From Viola odorata (lineage: Eukaryota > Streptophyta > Magnoliopsida > Malpighiales > Violaceae): DNA of 64,000 bases. The notes under the pieces are model-generated. The model had not been told where the DNA came from. It searched no databases and was given only the letters and a program-made list of their open reading frames with translations. Location: the NCBI GenBank assembly GCA_963691705.1, contig OY829540.1:72001-136000 (forward strand), in the 5' to 3' direction. Made by a program: the position numbers and the translations under genes. This document shows, in pieces, positions 33,795-44,552 of this stretch (position 1 is its first letter; each line of letters starts with the position of its first letter).

Positions 33795-34355
33795 CCCACC
33801 ATCGTCAACATCTGGCCGCCCAAACCAAGAACAACTCGGGCTTACCCATTAAATACAACACCTACCCGCATAAATACAACCCAAACCTATGTCAATCGGA
33901 CTCAAACGAAACCTAAGCCATGTAAATTTCCTCCTCTCTTCATTCAATCCAATCCTGAAAATCAAAACAACAACCAGCAGCAAAGTCAACAGTAAGAAAA
34001 TGAAAACAGAGAAAATAAAATCGAAGAATAAGAGAAAAAATGGATATCGGAGTGGGAGTAAATTACCTTGCTTCTTGTGCTTGCGTGGCTGCCGGATCGA
34101 GTGGTTTTGATGGTTGGGTTAGGCGGTAAGGATGAGGGTTTGTTTTGGGTAAGGATTTTGAAAAATAAAATAAATAAAAAAATTTCGGGTCAGAACCGGA
34201 ACCGGCCCGGTCCGACCCGGAAAAATTGGAACATGCTCGGTCCCGACCGAAAGTGTCCGGTTCGGTCCGGTTCTATCCTGAACAAGAACCGGTAATTCCA
34301 GTCCGGTCCGGTTCTAGCCCAAGAACCGGACCGGACCGGCCCGTGTACACCCTTA
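33795..34355. mobile_element. Remnant with second hAT-type terminus
   Basis: Right of the first hAT element, sequence rich in GGTCCGGTTC and ACCGGACCGG (34190-34340) ends CCCGTGTACACCCTTA at 34355, which looks like another hAT right terminus. I cannot find a matching left end or an 8-base duplication, so this is at best a truncated copy. The rest (33795-34180) has no recognisable gene. Confidence 0.4.
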
Positions 34356-34888
34356 GTCCTCTTAACGAATTAAACCATCATCAATATTAGTGTTGATTAA
34401 ACATTAATTTTATTTGCTGAGTTATTACCTTGACAATTAGGTTTTCAATTTTATTTTGTAACAATCAGGCTTTCAATTTTATTATTTTCGTGTATCAAAC
34501 AAAAAAATTTTGTAACACGCGACAAATTACTTCCAAAAAATAATAGAGGTGGAGAATTTGGATTATCGGTGTATGTATGTATATGATTTTTACGATTACT
34601 CGCCAAACTATATAGCTTTTAACTTTTAAATTTGTTTTAGTTTATTTGTCAATATAATTAAAGTTATATTTTTAATTTTAATATTTTAAGTAAATTTTGT
34701 ATAGAATTTTCATACAAATGAGACATATTTTAAGATGTGATTTTATTAGAGTTTAATTAGAGTTTAAATTTTAAGCATTTATCTACCTAATATACTAGAA
34801 ATTAAATATCTCATTTTTTTCAATAAATTTGAGGTTATTAGTTAATTTTCCTAAATAAATGTCGTAAAAGGAAAAAGAAGAAGCTAGG
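34356..34888. other. AUG7 upstream region
   Basis: AT-rich sequence before the AUG7 start codon. No clear promoter motif is assigned. It would hold the promoter of the ancestral gene. Confidence 0.4.
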
Positions 34889-34981
34889 ATGGCTGCGAAG
34901 CAAATGGAAGAGATACAAAGGAAACAAGGGATGCTCTACTCTCCACGCGTCAATGCTCTTTCTTGGGTGGTTCTTCTTCAA
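34889..34981 (+). pseudogene. AUG7: AUG7 (augmin subunit 7) exon 1, damaged
   Basis: AUG7 is a subunit of the eight-part augmin complex, which recruits gamma-tubulin to existing microtubules in the spindle and phragmoplast. The exon begins MAAKQMEEIQRK, the conserved start. It then continues in a damaged form: the middle of the exon (Ala-rich segment plus FAGMERYA region) is deleted, and the end, which should read like LEWLFFK, is in another frame (SWVVLLQ). The donor is CAA|GTATATC. Intron 1 received the copia insertion 60 bases downstream. Without both the deletion and the frame change the splice phase to exon 2 would match. Confidence 0.82.
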
Positions 34982-35426
34982 GTATATCTCTCTCCTCTTT
35001 TTTTCATTTTCTTTTCCTTCTTCCCTGAAAACAAATCATCTTTCTTATTAAGCTTACACAATGTCAACAGCCCATCACCAACCTAGCGTATGCAGTAACA
35101 ACACAAATATACCAATATAACATATGTAGTAACAGCGGGATAAAGCAAAAATTGGTACCTGTACATGTATTAAATGAAAGATTTCATCCCTCATGTGTAA
35201 ATTGCTTTTAAAAGATACCTGTACATTAACAAAACGTCACATTTGGTACCTCGACCTAACGCCGTCCAACCGTCACCGTTAAGTGTCCTACGTGGCATGC
35301 CACGTCAGACAGATCCGACCCATTTCTCTTCCCGCGGGTGGGTTGGATAATTGGGTTTCCAACCCGGTATGAAACGATGTACGAACGACGCGTCGTTCAT
35401 ATTAACCTTTAAAATGCTTCCAACAA

Positions 35427-35496
35427 GGGAATTCCGAGAATCGAACTCAAGACCTCTTGCACCATATGCGAGAAGCATACCATTAGACCAAACGCT
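35427..35496 (-). pseudogene. tRNA-Pro-like sequence, left arm
   Basis: The minus strand reads GCGTTTGGTCTAATGGTATG, then an anticodon-arm-like CTCGC-ATATGGT-GCAAG and a T-arm GAGTTCGATTCTC followed by GGAATTCCC. This is close to the plant tRNA-Pro consensus, including A-box (TGGTCTAATGG) and B-box (AGTTCGATTCT) promoter words. The anticodon position reads ATG rather than a Pro anticodon, so it is not a working tRNA-Pro. Confidence 0.65.
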
Positions 35497-36301
35497 CTTG
35501 ATGTGTTATCATTGATTGCTGGAAAGCTATATTTAGAAAAAATAATTTAATTAACCTAAAACTCCATAAAAAATTGAAAATTTCCAAAAAATGTAATAAT
35601 TTCTAAAAAATGAAATTCCAAAAAAAATGTAAAAATTCCCAAAAAAATGTTAAAATTCTAACAAATAATTAATTAATCCAAAAATCCAAAAAAATTGTAC
35701 AAATTCCAAAAAAAATCGAAAAATGTAATAACTCCAAAAAAATGTTAAAAATGTAAAAAATCTATAAAAAATTGTAAAATTTAGAAATTAATCTAAAAAT
35801 TCAGACAGATGTTAAAATTTCAAAATAAAATTAATTAATCTAAAAATCCAAAAAATTGCCAAAAAAATTAGAATTTGTACATTTTTTTGGAATTATTACG
35901 TTTTTCTGAATTTTTAGATTAATTAAATTATTTTTGGAATTTTTTACATCTTTTTAGAATTTTTACATTTTTCTAAATTTTTAGATTAATTAAAATTATT
36001 ATTTTTTAATTTTTACAATTATTTTTGGAATTTTTTACATCTTTAAAGAATTTTTACATTTTCCTAAATTTTTAGATTAATTAAAATTATTATTTTTTAA
36101 TTTTTACAATTATTTTTGGAATTTTAACAAATTTTGAATTTTTAAAGTTTTTTAAGTGATGAACATCAAAAGCTACTCACCAAATCGAAGAAAAGTGAGA
36201 GAAAGGTGGACGGTCTAGGGTTGAGAAATGAGGAAAGGGTGTGGTAATGGGATGGATTTTAGGGTAATATAGGTTTCCAGCAATCAATAATATCACATTA
36301 G

Positions 36302-36372
36302 GCGCATTTGGTCTAGTGGTATGCTTCTTGCATAGGGTGCAAGAGGTCCTGAGTTCGATTCTCGGAATTCCC
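36302..36372 (+). pseudogene. tRNA-Pro-like sequence, right arm
   Basis: Mirror copy of the left arm: GCGCATTTGGTCTAGTGG, anticodon arm CTTGC-ATAGGGT-GCAAG (anticodon AGG, Pro), T arm CTGAG-TTCGATT-CTCGG and AATTCCC. The acceptor stem pairs at only about five of seven positions, so I call it tRNA-derived rather than a functional gene. Internal pol III boxes look intact and could still drive transcription. Confidence 0.68.
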
Positions 36373-36500
36373 TTGATGGAAGCATTTTAAAGCTTAATAT
36401 GAACGACGCGTCGTTCACCTTAATCCTAAACGACGTCGTTTCATACCGGGTTGGAAACCCAATTATCCAACCCACCCGCGGGAAGAGAAACGGGTCGGAT

Positions 36501-36619
36501 CTGTCCTACGTGGCATGCCACGTCAGACACTCTGTCCTACGTGGCATGCCACGTCAGACACTCTGTCCTACGTGGCATGCCACGTCAGCAGTGTCTGACG
36601 TGGCATGCCAAGTAGGACA
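36501..36619. repeat. 31-bp palindrome-bearing repeats in foldback right arm
   Basis: CTGTCCTACGTGGCATGCCA, continuing CGTCAGACACT, repeats every 31 bases from 36501, 36532 and 36563. It then turns into an inverted copy ending CCAAGTAGGAC. Each unit centres on GTGGCATGCCAC, a perfect 12-base palindrome. The left arm has only one unit (about 35285-35312), so the right arm has expanded. Confidence 0.85.
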
Positions 36620-36944
36620 CTTAACGGTGACAGTTGGACGGCGTTAGGTCGAGGTACCAAATGTGACGTTTTGTTAATGTACAGGTATCTTTTAAAAGCA
36701 ATTTATGAAATCTTTCATTTAATACATGTACAGGTACCAATTTTTGCTTTATCCCAGAGATAAGTTGAAGACGTTGACAGCACAGAGACGTTGAATATAT
36801 GGCCATTAATAGTGTCCACATATACGTTTCATAGCATTAGTTGTTATCTCAAACTCAAGGTGTATATAAATAGGTAGCATCAGTTGTAAATGAAATCATC
36901 AAGGGAATTATAAACACAATTACAATCAATTCTTATTTCCTATA

Positions 36945-36956
36945 TGGTAGCGGAGA
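36945..36956 (+). promoter_or_regulatory. Copia primer-binding site, left copy
   Basis: TGGTAGCGGAG directly follows the 5' LTR. The same string recurs at 39614-39624, followed by the rest of the leader (CAATATCTCTAAC). The duplicated 13 bases TATGGTAGCGGAG flank the inverted pol segment. A very similar primer site occurs in the element at 43315. I do not assign the tRNA. Confidence 0.7.
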
Positions 36957-37680
36957 GAGACTTCGTTAATACATCAGCAACTTGATCGGAGGTGGAGACG
37001 TACTGAACAGAGAGTTCACCCTTCTTGACAAGATCCCGAACAAAATGAAAGTCGACCTCGACGTGTTTTGTGCGAGCATGAAATACTAGATTGGCTGCCA
37101 TATAGGTGGCACCAAGATTATCGCACCATAGGATGGGGGGTGGTAAGTTGGTGTAGCCTAGTTCATACAAGAGATTGCGCAGCCAGACAACATCGGCCGC
37201 TCCATCAGCAAGTGTTTTATATTCAGCTTTAGTGGAACTACGGGTAACCGTCCTTTGTTTCTTGGCTTGCCAGGTAATGAGGTTGCAACTGAGGTACGTG
37301 AGAAACCCCCCTGTGGACTTGCGGTCATGTTGATTGCCGGCCCAATCAACGTCTGTGAAAACTTATACACGAAGTGAGTGTAGATCCGGCAGTGTATGCA
37401 TGAATTGACACACTCGGTTGACTGCATAGGTGATATCTGGGCCAGTTATTGTTAAATATAGCAGAGATCCGACAATAAAATGATAAAGAATCGGATTGGA
37501 GAAGTTGGTAGACGCGATGGATGTAAACAACTCAGAATCAGAGGCTAATGGGGGTGTGGAGTGGCTTACAGTTAGCCATGCCGGCTCGAGAGAGAATGTC
37601 TGTAGTATATTATTGTTGAGATAAGAAGAGTCCCTCTTTGGATCGTTTGGCAGAGATACCAAGAAAGAAGCTGAGTGCAC
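36956..37680 (-). pseudogene. Copia RT end and RNase H, inverted copy
   Basis: The minus strand reads DITYAVNRVCQFMHT (37363-37680), then a frame-broken middle, then the RNase H end MYELGYTNLPPPILWCDN, KHVEVDFHFVRDLVKKGELS and ADVLTKSLS (36940-37170). These are the copia RNase H hallmarks. Several frame changes break it. Confidence 0.8.
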
Positions 37681-38396
37681 CTAAGTCGCATAACTTAAAG
37701 GCCTTGTCAAGTGTGGAGATGGTCTGTTCTAGAAAACACAGATTGTTGCCAGTAATAATGATGTCATCAATATAAACAAGAATGTAGCCAATTATGCCCC
37801 CTTTGTTAAGTATGAAGAGAGATGTGTCAAGAGTAGAAGGAATAAAACCAGTGGAGTGAAGGAAGTCACTCAAGCGGTGATACCAAGCCCGTGGTGCTTG
37901 CTTGAGACCATAGAGAGATTTCTTCAGTAGGCAAACGTGTGGCATGATGGGCGTCGTGAAATCCAGTCGGTTGTTCCATGTATACCTGTTCCTGTAACTC
38001 ACCATGAAGAAAAGCATTGTGGACATCAAGTTGGCACAAGGGCCAGTTAAGGGAAATGGCAATACTGATGATAGTCCGAATAGAAGGTGGTTTAACAACC
38101 GGATTGAATGTTTCACCATAGTCTAGGCCCTCAATTTGGTGAAATCCCTTGGCGACTAGACAGGCTTTATAGCGTTCAATGGTACCTTCGGACCGTCGCT
38201 TGATGCAAAAAACCCATTTGTTACCAATGACATTCATGTGTGGTTCTCTTGGTACGAGTGTCCAAGTGCCAGTGGATAGTAAGGCATTCAACTCAGCGTC
38301 GGTGAAGCAGGAAGGTTCAGATGTGATGAGAGAAGGTTGTACAGTGGCTGAGTTTGCATATTTGGGATTGGGATGTTTAGTGGGACGTAGTGTCAT
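37610..38396 (-). pseudogene. Copia reverse transcriptase, inverted copy
   Basis: The frame pieces 37866-38396 and 37610-38119 together give the copia [42 protein letters not shown] residues, [37 protein letters not shown] and the active site YVYIDD region (ILVYIDDIIITGNN). A frame change between the two pieces near 37930 disables it. Confidence 0.82.
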
Positions 38397-38591
38397 GGGA
38401 TGGATTTTAAGGGGAGCTGTAGGTCCAGCTAGGCTGGTGGGTGTGGTGGTGGGATCCGGATATAGACCAAGAGTGTTGTCAGACTAAGTAGACATGCATG
38501 GCATCTGTGGACATGCTGGAGGTAACGAACTCGAAGAGAAGGATGATGATGAAGATGGAGTGACCTGAACGACTGAGTGGGTAGTAGATGA

Positions 38592-39593
38592 CTAATCGTG
38601 ATTTGGATGGGTGAGTGGATTCGGCTGGGTTAGAGAGATGATTGTAGTGGGTAGTAGTGGTTTGGGTACAAGAACAGTAGTGTGAGTGTTGGATGCAGAT
38701 GAGAGAGGACGGTCTGTTTTTAGAAATGGGTATGTATTCTCATCAAATATGACATGACAAGCTACATATATTCTGCCAGTCGATTTGTCTAGGCATCGAT
38801 ACCCAAGGTGGAGAGGACTGTAACCAAGAAAGACACAAGGGTGAGATCGATAATCAAATTTGTGGGTATTGTATGGTCTGAGATACGGGAAGCATAGACA
38901 ACCAAAGCTTTTGAGGAATTTGGTATTTGGTATTTGGTGAAATAATTTTTGATATGGTGATTGATTTTTGAGAACAGGTGTAGGTAGACGATTGATGAGA
39001 TAAACGGTTGTTTCCATAGCATAGACCCAGAATTTTATGGGAAGGTTTGCGTTGGCAAGAAGTGAAAGACCAATATCAATAATGTGTCTATGCCTGCGTT
39101 CAACTTGGCCTTGTTGCTCATGTGTGTGTGGGCACATTATACGATGACGAATGCCTAAGGAAGAGAGGTATTGATTTAGTTTACGATATTCCCCACCCCA
39201 ATCGATTTGGACTGATTTTATTTGTCTTTGAAATTGACGTTCGACAAAGGTTTGAATGGTTTTAAAGGTAGGGAATACATCAGATTTTTTTGTGATGGGA
39301 TAGTACCATGTGAATCTGGAATAATCGTCTACAAAGATAACATAGTATTTATGACTGGTGATTGACGCACATGGAGATGGTCCCCAGACATCAGAGTGAA
39401 TGAGTTCAAGGGGTGAGGACGTTGTGTGACCCGTAAGAGGAAGATGTTGTCGAGATGATTTGCCCATTGGACAGGAGGGACAGAAAAACTTTTGCGATTG
39501 ATTTGATTTATTATGCAGTACAGGTAGATTAAATTGAGAGATTACATAAGTAAGAACCTTGGAATTTGGATGACCTAGTAGGTGGTGCCACAA
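38592..39593 (-). pseudogene. Copia integrase, inverted copy
   Basis: 333 residues are open. GAG-pre-integrase and HHCC region: WHHLLGHPNSKVLTY, CPSCPMGKSSRQH. Core: LIHSDVWGPSP (Asp), VDDYSRFTWYYPITKKSDVF, VQIDWGGEYRKL (Asp), HTHEQQGQVERRHRHI (Glu). Carboxy part: FGCLCFPYLRPYNTHKF and CVFLGYSPLHLGYRCLD. The catalytic residues are all present. The frame stops at 38592, in the linker before RT, so it is not joined to the RT piece. This is the best-preserved copia coding block in the window. Confidence 0.85.
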
Positions 39594-39803
39594 GGGAACA
39601 GAGGCACGTTCTATGGTAGCGGAGCAATATCTCTAACAAGCTGTCTGCAGTTTCTCATTTTCTATCATTTCAAAGTCTCCGAATTTATACACGCACTACA
39701 CTGTCATCATCTCTAGTGTTCGCTCATCTGATCGGAGACCATTTTACAGTCACTCCTGACTTCCACCCCTTCCACAAGTTAAACTGATCTGACTCCTCTC
39801 ATC

Positions 39804-41157
39804 ATGACTACTTCGGCTTCCACCACTTCCACAGACAACTAACCCATCATACACATCACGAATCCAACCCACTTTATCTCTCTAAAATTGACAAACTGAA
39901 ATTATCTCTTCTGATGAGATCTTGTTGAAGCTTATCTTACAGGGTTAGGTATTCTCGGCTATATCAATGGCACGGTCCCTTGTCTACCTTCTCATATACC
40001 TGGTGAGGTATCACAACCTCCTATTGCAAACCCTGCTTATCAGCTATGGATCCAACAAGACAGTCTTATCATTAGCACTCTCCGATCTTCTCTCCCAAAA
40101 GAAACGATGGACCTTGTTAGTGGCATGAGAACTTCACATCAAATTTGGCAGACCCTGGCATCCTCTCTCGTATCTCCCTCCAACACCCGAATCTCAACCC
40201 TACATCAAGGTCTACATGACCTCTTGTTCGACTCAAGTGAATCGATCTCAGTGTTCCTACACCGAGCTAAGGCCATTGCAGATGAATTGATGGCAGCTGG
40301 ACAACCAATTTCCTCTACTGATCTTAATGTTCATGTCTTTCGGGCACTCAATCAACATGATGATTACAAGTCCCTTGTCACTACGCTCAATGCTCGAGTC
40401 GAACCTGTCCAATTCAATGATCTAATCAGCCTCTGCCTATCCCAGGAATTCCTTAACAAACCTGTCACTACTTCCACTCCACAAAGAACCGTCAATCCTC
40501 CTTTGTTCCCCATAACCATCACCCCTCCTGTTGCCAACAATGCTCAACGCACCGCACACTATTCTCCTCCAATATATTATGGTCGCAGTGGTTTACTAAT
40601 GGTCGTGGTCGTGGTCGTGGCCGTGGTCGTTATGACAATCAAGATGGTCGCAGTGACTATGGACCAGAACATATCCCCAACGGTCGACCTTGGTGCACAT
40701 ATTGTTCACAAGCAGGCCATCTGGCTGCTACTTGTTATCAGCGGTTTCCTCATCAACGATTCTCTGGTCCACGCGCTAACTCTGTCACGCACTCTCCTAT
40801 TGCTCATCACTACTGGTACCCCGACACAGGTACCTCACATCATGTTACCCCCGATCTATCACAACTCTCTCAATACCAAGAATATCACGGATCTGACTCT
40901 CTACAACTCAGCAATGGTAAGCATGTTCCAATCGCTCATATCAGTAATGGTCTCTTACACACTCCCTCAAAATCTCTTAAATTATCCTTTATTCTTCATG
41001 TCCCAGAACTAAATAAACCTTTACATTCCGTTCAAAACTGTGCACAAGATAATCACGCCCACTGGACTTTTGACTCCAATTCTTTTTCTTTGAAGGATAT
41101 GGCAACCAAGACCACGCTACTGAAAGGGCCGAGTAGACGTGACATGTACCATCTCTA
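39804..41157 (+). pseudogene. Copia gag and protease
   Basis: An amino part near 39804 (MTTSASTT) has stops. The frame 40107-41012 holds the UBN2-type gag domain (TSHQIWQTLASSL, LHDLLFDSSESISVFLHR). After a frame change near 40590, Gly/Arg repeats lead to a zinc knuckle C-x2-C-x4-H-x4-C (WCTYCSQAGHLAATC) and a protease-like active site (WYPDTGTSHHVT). It ends with LLKGPSRRDMYHL, the GAG-pre-integrase start. Gag forms the particle. Frame breaks make it non-functional. Confidence 0.82.
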
Positions 41158-41199
41158 ATCATCAACTTCCCCACTCAATAAACTTTCGTCACTCACAAC

Positions 41200-42249
41200 A
41201 CAACCTCTTCCCTCTTCATCATCTCCAACTATCAACTCCTTAGAACGTGCCTCTGTTCCCCTGTGGCACCACCGACTAGGTCATCCAAATTCCAAGGTTC
41301 TTACTTATGTAATCTCTCAATTTAATCTACCTGTACTGCATAATAAATCAAATCAATCGCAAAAGTTTTTCTGTCCCTCCTGTCCAATGGGCAAATCATC
41401 TTGACAACATCTTCCTCTTACGGGTCACACAACGTCCTCACCCCTTGAACTCATTCACTCTGATGTCTGGGGAACATCTCCATGTGCGTCAATCATCGGT
41501 CATAAATACTATGTTATCTTTGTAGACAGTTATTCCAAATTCACATGGTACTATCCCATCACACAAAAATCTGATGTATTCCCTACCTTTAAAACCTTAC
41601 AAACCTTTGTCGAACGTCAATTTCAAAGACAAATAAAATCAGTCCAAACCGATTGGGGTGGGGAATATCGTAAACTAAATCAATACTTCTCTTCCTTGGG
41701 CATTCGTCATCGTATAATGTGCCCCAACACACATGAGCAACAAGGCCAAGTTGAACGCAAGCATAGACACATTGTTGATACTAGTCTTTCACTTCTTGCC
41801 AACGCAAACCTTCCCCTAAAATTTTAGGTCTATGCCATGGAAACAGCCGTTTATCTCATTAATCGTCTACCTACACCTGTTCTAAAAAATCAATCACCAT
41901 ATTAAAAATTATTTCACCAAATACCAAATTACAAATTCCTCAAAAGCTTTGGTTGTCTATGCTTCCCGTATCTCACACCATACAATACCCACAAATTTGA
42001 TTATCGATCTCACCCTTGTGTCTTTCTTGGTTGCAGTCCTCTCCACCTTGAGTATCGATGCCTAGACAAATCGACTGGCAGAATTTATGTAGCTCGTCAT
42101 GTCATATTTGATGAGAATACATACCCATTTCTAACAATAGATCCTCTTCTCTCATCTGCATCCAACACTCACACTACTGTTCTTGTACCCAAACCACTAC
42201 TACCCACCACACCCAGTCCGACAACACTCTTGGTCCATATCCGGATCCC
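41200..42249 (+). pseudogene. Copia integrase, direct copy
   Basis: The plus strand encodes the same integrase as 38592-39593: LWHHRLGHPNSKVLTYVIS, CPSCPMGKSS, LIHSDVWGTSP, QTDWGGEYRKL, HEQQGQVERKHRHI. In-frame stops follow GKSS (41402-41404, from Arg), NANLPLKF (TAG for Trp) and QSPY. It is interrupted at 42249/42255 by the gag-only LTR element; the RT part resumes at 45617. Confidence 0.85.
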
Positions 42250-42254
42250 ACCAC

Positions 42255-43313
42255 TGATACGGTTCAAGGGTCACACCAAACTCTAGGGTGAGTTAATGAA
42301 GAGACGCGAGAAGAGCCTAAGACTGCGTCAGAGTCCAGAGACGATTTGGTGGTCAAGATGAACTCCAAATTGACTAATTCCAAAAATACAAGATACCTGA
42401 AGATGTTAGGAAGATCCTGTCCAAAACTCAGGTCAATCAAATTAGGGAATCATAATGAAAGTCGAGTCAAGAAATCAATGCGCAGTCTAGAAACGCAAGG
42501 AATGAAGTTCTACTCTACGAAGGAGTTCTAGAGTGATAATAATTGTAATTATTGTTATTATAATTAGTATTTATCTTAGATTAGAAGTTCTAGTTAAGAT
42601 AGTATTAGTAGTTCTATTTCTAGTAAGACTTGTATTGTAATTTGCCTATTTAGTTCTTTTCCTATTTTAATTAGAAGTTGTAATTTGCCTATTTAAAGGC
42701 TTGCTTATTATTAATAAAATTCAGTCAGAATTTTCCATCAAAACACTTTACCAAATTCCTGTTCCCTTTTCTACTTCTTATCTTCTCGACTCCGGAGCAA
42801 GTCGTTCTTGTGTACTTAGCCGTGGACTCGGTTAGGGCTAGTGAAGCGTGGCGTTTGTCGTGTTCAAGCAGGGAGGTGCGTGAACTAGCGTTGCATGTGC
42901 AAAGCGTGGCACTTGTCGTGTTCAAGTGTGGAGGAGCGTGAGCAGCGTAGGGGATTGTCGTCTTCAATCTCGACGGGAAGGGTTCGTAGGTGTACTCCTT
43001 CGAATTAGGTCTCGGGTGCCAAGTCAAGTACTAGGTGTGCTAAAGGGTCGTGTTCTCTTTAGGGTACGATTAGGGCGTACGTCATCATCATCACATCGAC
43101 GAGTCGTGTTTTTGTCATTAACCTCAACTCGAAGGGTCGTGTTCCTTTCACAAAGTGATATCAATTAATAGTATGGGATATTAATTGATCAAGGAGAGCG
43201 TTCGTGTAGAACAAGGGGATTTTTGTTATAATTCCGCGCATCAAACCTACCCGAGAACAAGATCATTCACTTATGCGCCTCGGATTCTAACCTAGCTTCC
43301 AAGGATCGTATCA
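42255..43313 (+). repeat. 5' LTR of the gag-only element
   Basis: 1059 bases with TGATACG...CGTATCA ends. The CGTGTTC-type words (GTCGTGTTCAAG, GGTCGTGTTC) recur inside it several times between 42850 and 43140. Short frames inside it are not genes. Confidence 0.9.
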
Positions 43314-43890
43314 GTTGGTAGCGGAGCTCAAGGGAGTTCTAGGTTTGGTAAGAAAATCCCATCTATCTTTTAAGTTTTGTTTTTATTTTGTTGAGTCAAA
43401 AAAAATCACAAAATCAAAAAGTGTCATTGAATTTTTCTGTTTTGGAGGTCTGTCGAATTAGGAGTTCTAATTCAAAGTCGAGTTCTATGTCTAAGTCAGT
43501 TTAGGAGTTCTAAACCAAAGTGTGTTTGTTTTGAGTCTTAAGTCCTACTTCTAAACTAAGTTGGTTTAGTAGTTAGCGTCTGTTTTGTCTTTCAATTTAA
43601 TTATTTAAGTTGAGAGGAGAGTCACAAAAGAGTCACAAAATAGTCCATAAAAAGAGTCACCAAAAACTGTCCACCAAAGTGTCAGTGTCGAAATCGTATT
43701 TCAATATATAGCTATTGGAGTCTGATTTCAGTGAGTCTTAGTTCGTTAGAAAGGTCTGTCTGTCAGGAGTCCAAATCAAGAAGAATCAGGTGATTCGGAC
43801 ATCGGAGCCAAAAGCTGTTCTTGTTTTACTAAAGTGTTTTCACCGAAAACAGATTTGCACTCTTGTGTTAAGTTTGATTAGGTGATTGAT

Positions 43891-44552
43891 ATGGCTGAAA
43901 GAAATTCGGGAGGAAGGTACAAGGAGCTGCTGGAACCCTTGAGGAACCTGGACTCAAGGTTGGAAAGCATGGAAGAGCAGCAGAAGAGATTTGAAATTCG
44001 TTTCAAGGGCTTAAACGATCAATGGCGCAATAGTGTGCCAATTCGGCACTACGAGCAAACAACAAGCGGACCTTCAAGCAAGAATCAAGAGGATGGTGAC
44101 GATCATGTCGACTTGATAAATCTAGAAGGCTTGGGAATAGAGGCGCCAAAGTAAGAGCAGAATGTTGATGTCACAAAGGAGAGAGATGATGAACCAAGAC
44201 GATTGACTAGTGTAGAACACAAAGTATGGTTGCGTCTTCTCTTGATGAGAACGGATTTGCTTGAGTTTGAGGAGTTACTTGGAGAGTGCGATTCCTTGGA
44301 TGAGTACTCAATTACTACTCAAGTAAATAAGGAAGGATCGCTGTCCTTTTGGAATTATTTGAATAAAATTGAAGGGCGAGCGATTGGAAGTTTCGATCAT
44401 AGTGTTGCGTTGAGGAATGATTATGAGATCATGATAGCGCCGATTTGTGCAACCTATGGATTGGATAAGGAGGAGATTCTATGGAGGTATAATCTATCCT
44501 TGGAGAGTATCAATTCTGATACGAGGACGAATCGCTTTCAAGGGGAAGGGAA
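43891..44552 (+). pseudogene. Gag-like ORF of the non-autonomous element
   Basis: It begins MAERNSGGRYKELLEPLRNL and is followed by a charged helical stretch (ESMEEQQKRFEIRFKG). A TAA at 44152-44154 splits it. The same frame continues through VEHKVWLRLLLMRTDLLEFE and YGLDKEEILWRYNLSLESIN to DTRTNRFQGEGND at the purine tract. The DTRTN-FQ-GEGND ending is shared with the tail of the gypsy ORF at 54335 and marks the end of coding in this group. I do not recognise a capsid fold with certainty. It would serve for packaging if read through. Confidence 0.6.

Larger units (their letters stand above)
35137..36755. mobile_element. Foldback element with tRNA-Pro-like arms
   Basis: A 1619-base inverted repeat starts GGGATAAAGCAAAAATTGG and ends with its reverse complement. 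Arms of roughly 400-480 bases contain, in mirrored order: a TGGTACCTGTACATGTATT block, a GTGGCATGCCAC palindrome, a CCCGCGGGTGGGTTGG block, AACGACGCGTCGTT, and a tRNA-Pro-like sequence. The centre (35520-36170) is extremely AT-rich and itself made of complementary AAAAATTCCAAAAAA and TTTTTTGGAATTTTT runs. Compared with the intact 3' LTR, the insertion adds no duplicated bases. No coding sequence is present. Long arms suggest a Mutator-like or foldback type, but the missing duplication leaves the class open. Confidence 0.8.
35046..36944 (+). repeat. 5' LTR of the copia element, split by foldback
   Basis: The LTR pieces are 35046-35136 (91 bases) and 36756-36944 (189 bases), total 280, exactly matching 58904-59183. 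It starts TATTAAGC and ends TTTCCTATA, giving unusual TA...TA termini instead of TG...CA. The position of the duplication TTTCT directly outside supports these ends. The primer site TGGTAGCGGAG follows at once. Confidence 0.88.
36956..39611 (-). mobile_element. Inverted 2.66 kb copia pol segment at the primer site
   Basis: A second copy of this copia family's pol, from the integrase start to the RNase H end, lies in opposite orientation between LTR/primer site and gag. It is bounded by 13-base direct repeats TATGGTAGCGGAG (36943-36955 and 39612-39624). It has no LTR and no poly(A). Its sequence follows the plus-strand pol closely but is not identical; for example it lacks two integrase stops of the plus copy. 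Single-event insertion or template switching during reverse transcription are both possible. Confidence 0.85.

Noticed and set aside
34190..34355. A complete hAT element ending at 34355
   Set aside because: Only the right terminus is seen; no partner end or 8-base duplication was found, so only a remnant is listed.
36302..36372. Functional tRNA-Pro gene
   Set aside because: The acceptor stem is mismatched and the mirror copy has a non-Pro anticodon. Its place in a transposon arm suggests a tRNA-derived part.
42725..43168. Gene frames in both LTRs of the gag-only element (and at 45023-45466)
   Set aside because: The same frames occur in both LTRs, on opposite strands, without domains; they are repeat shadows.
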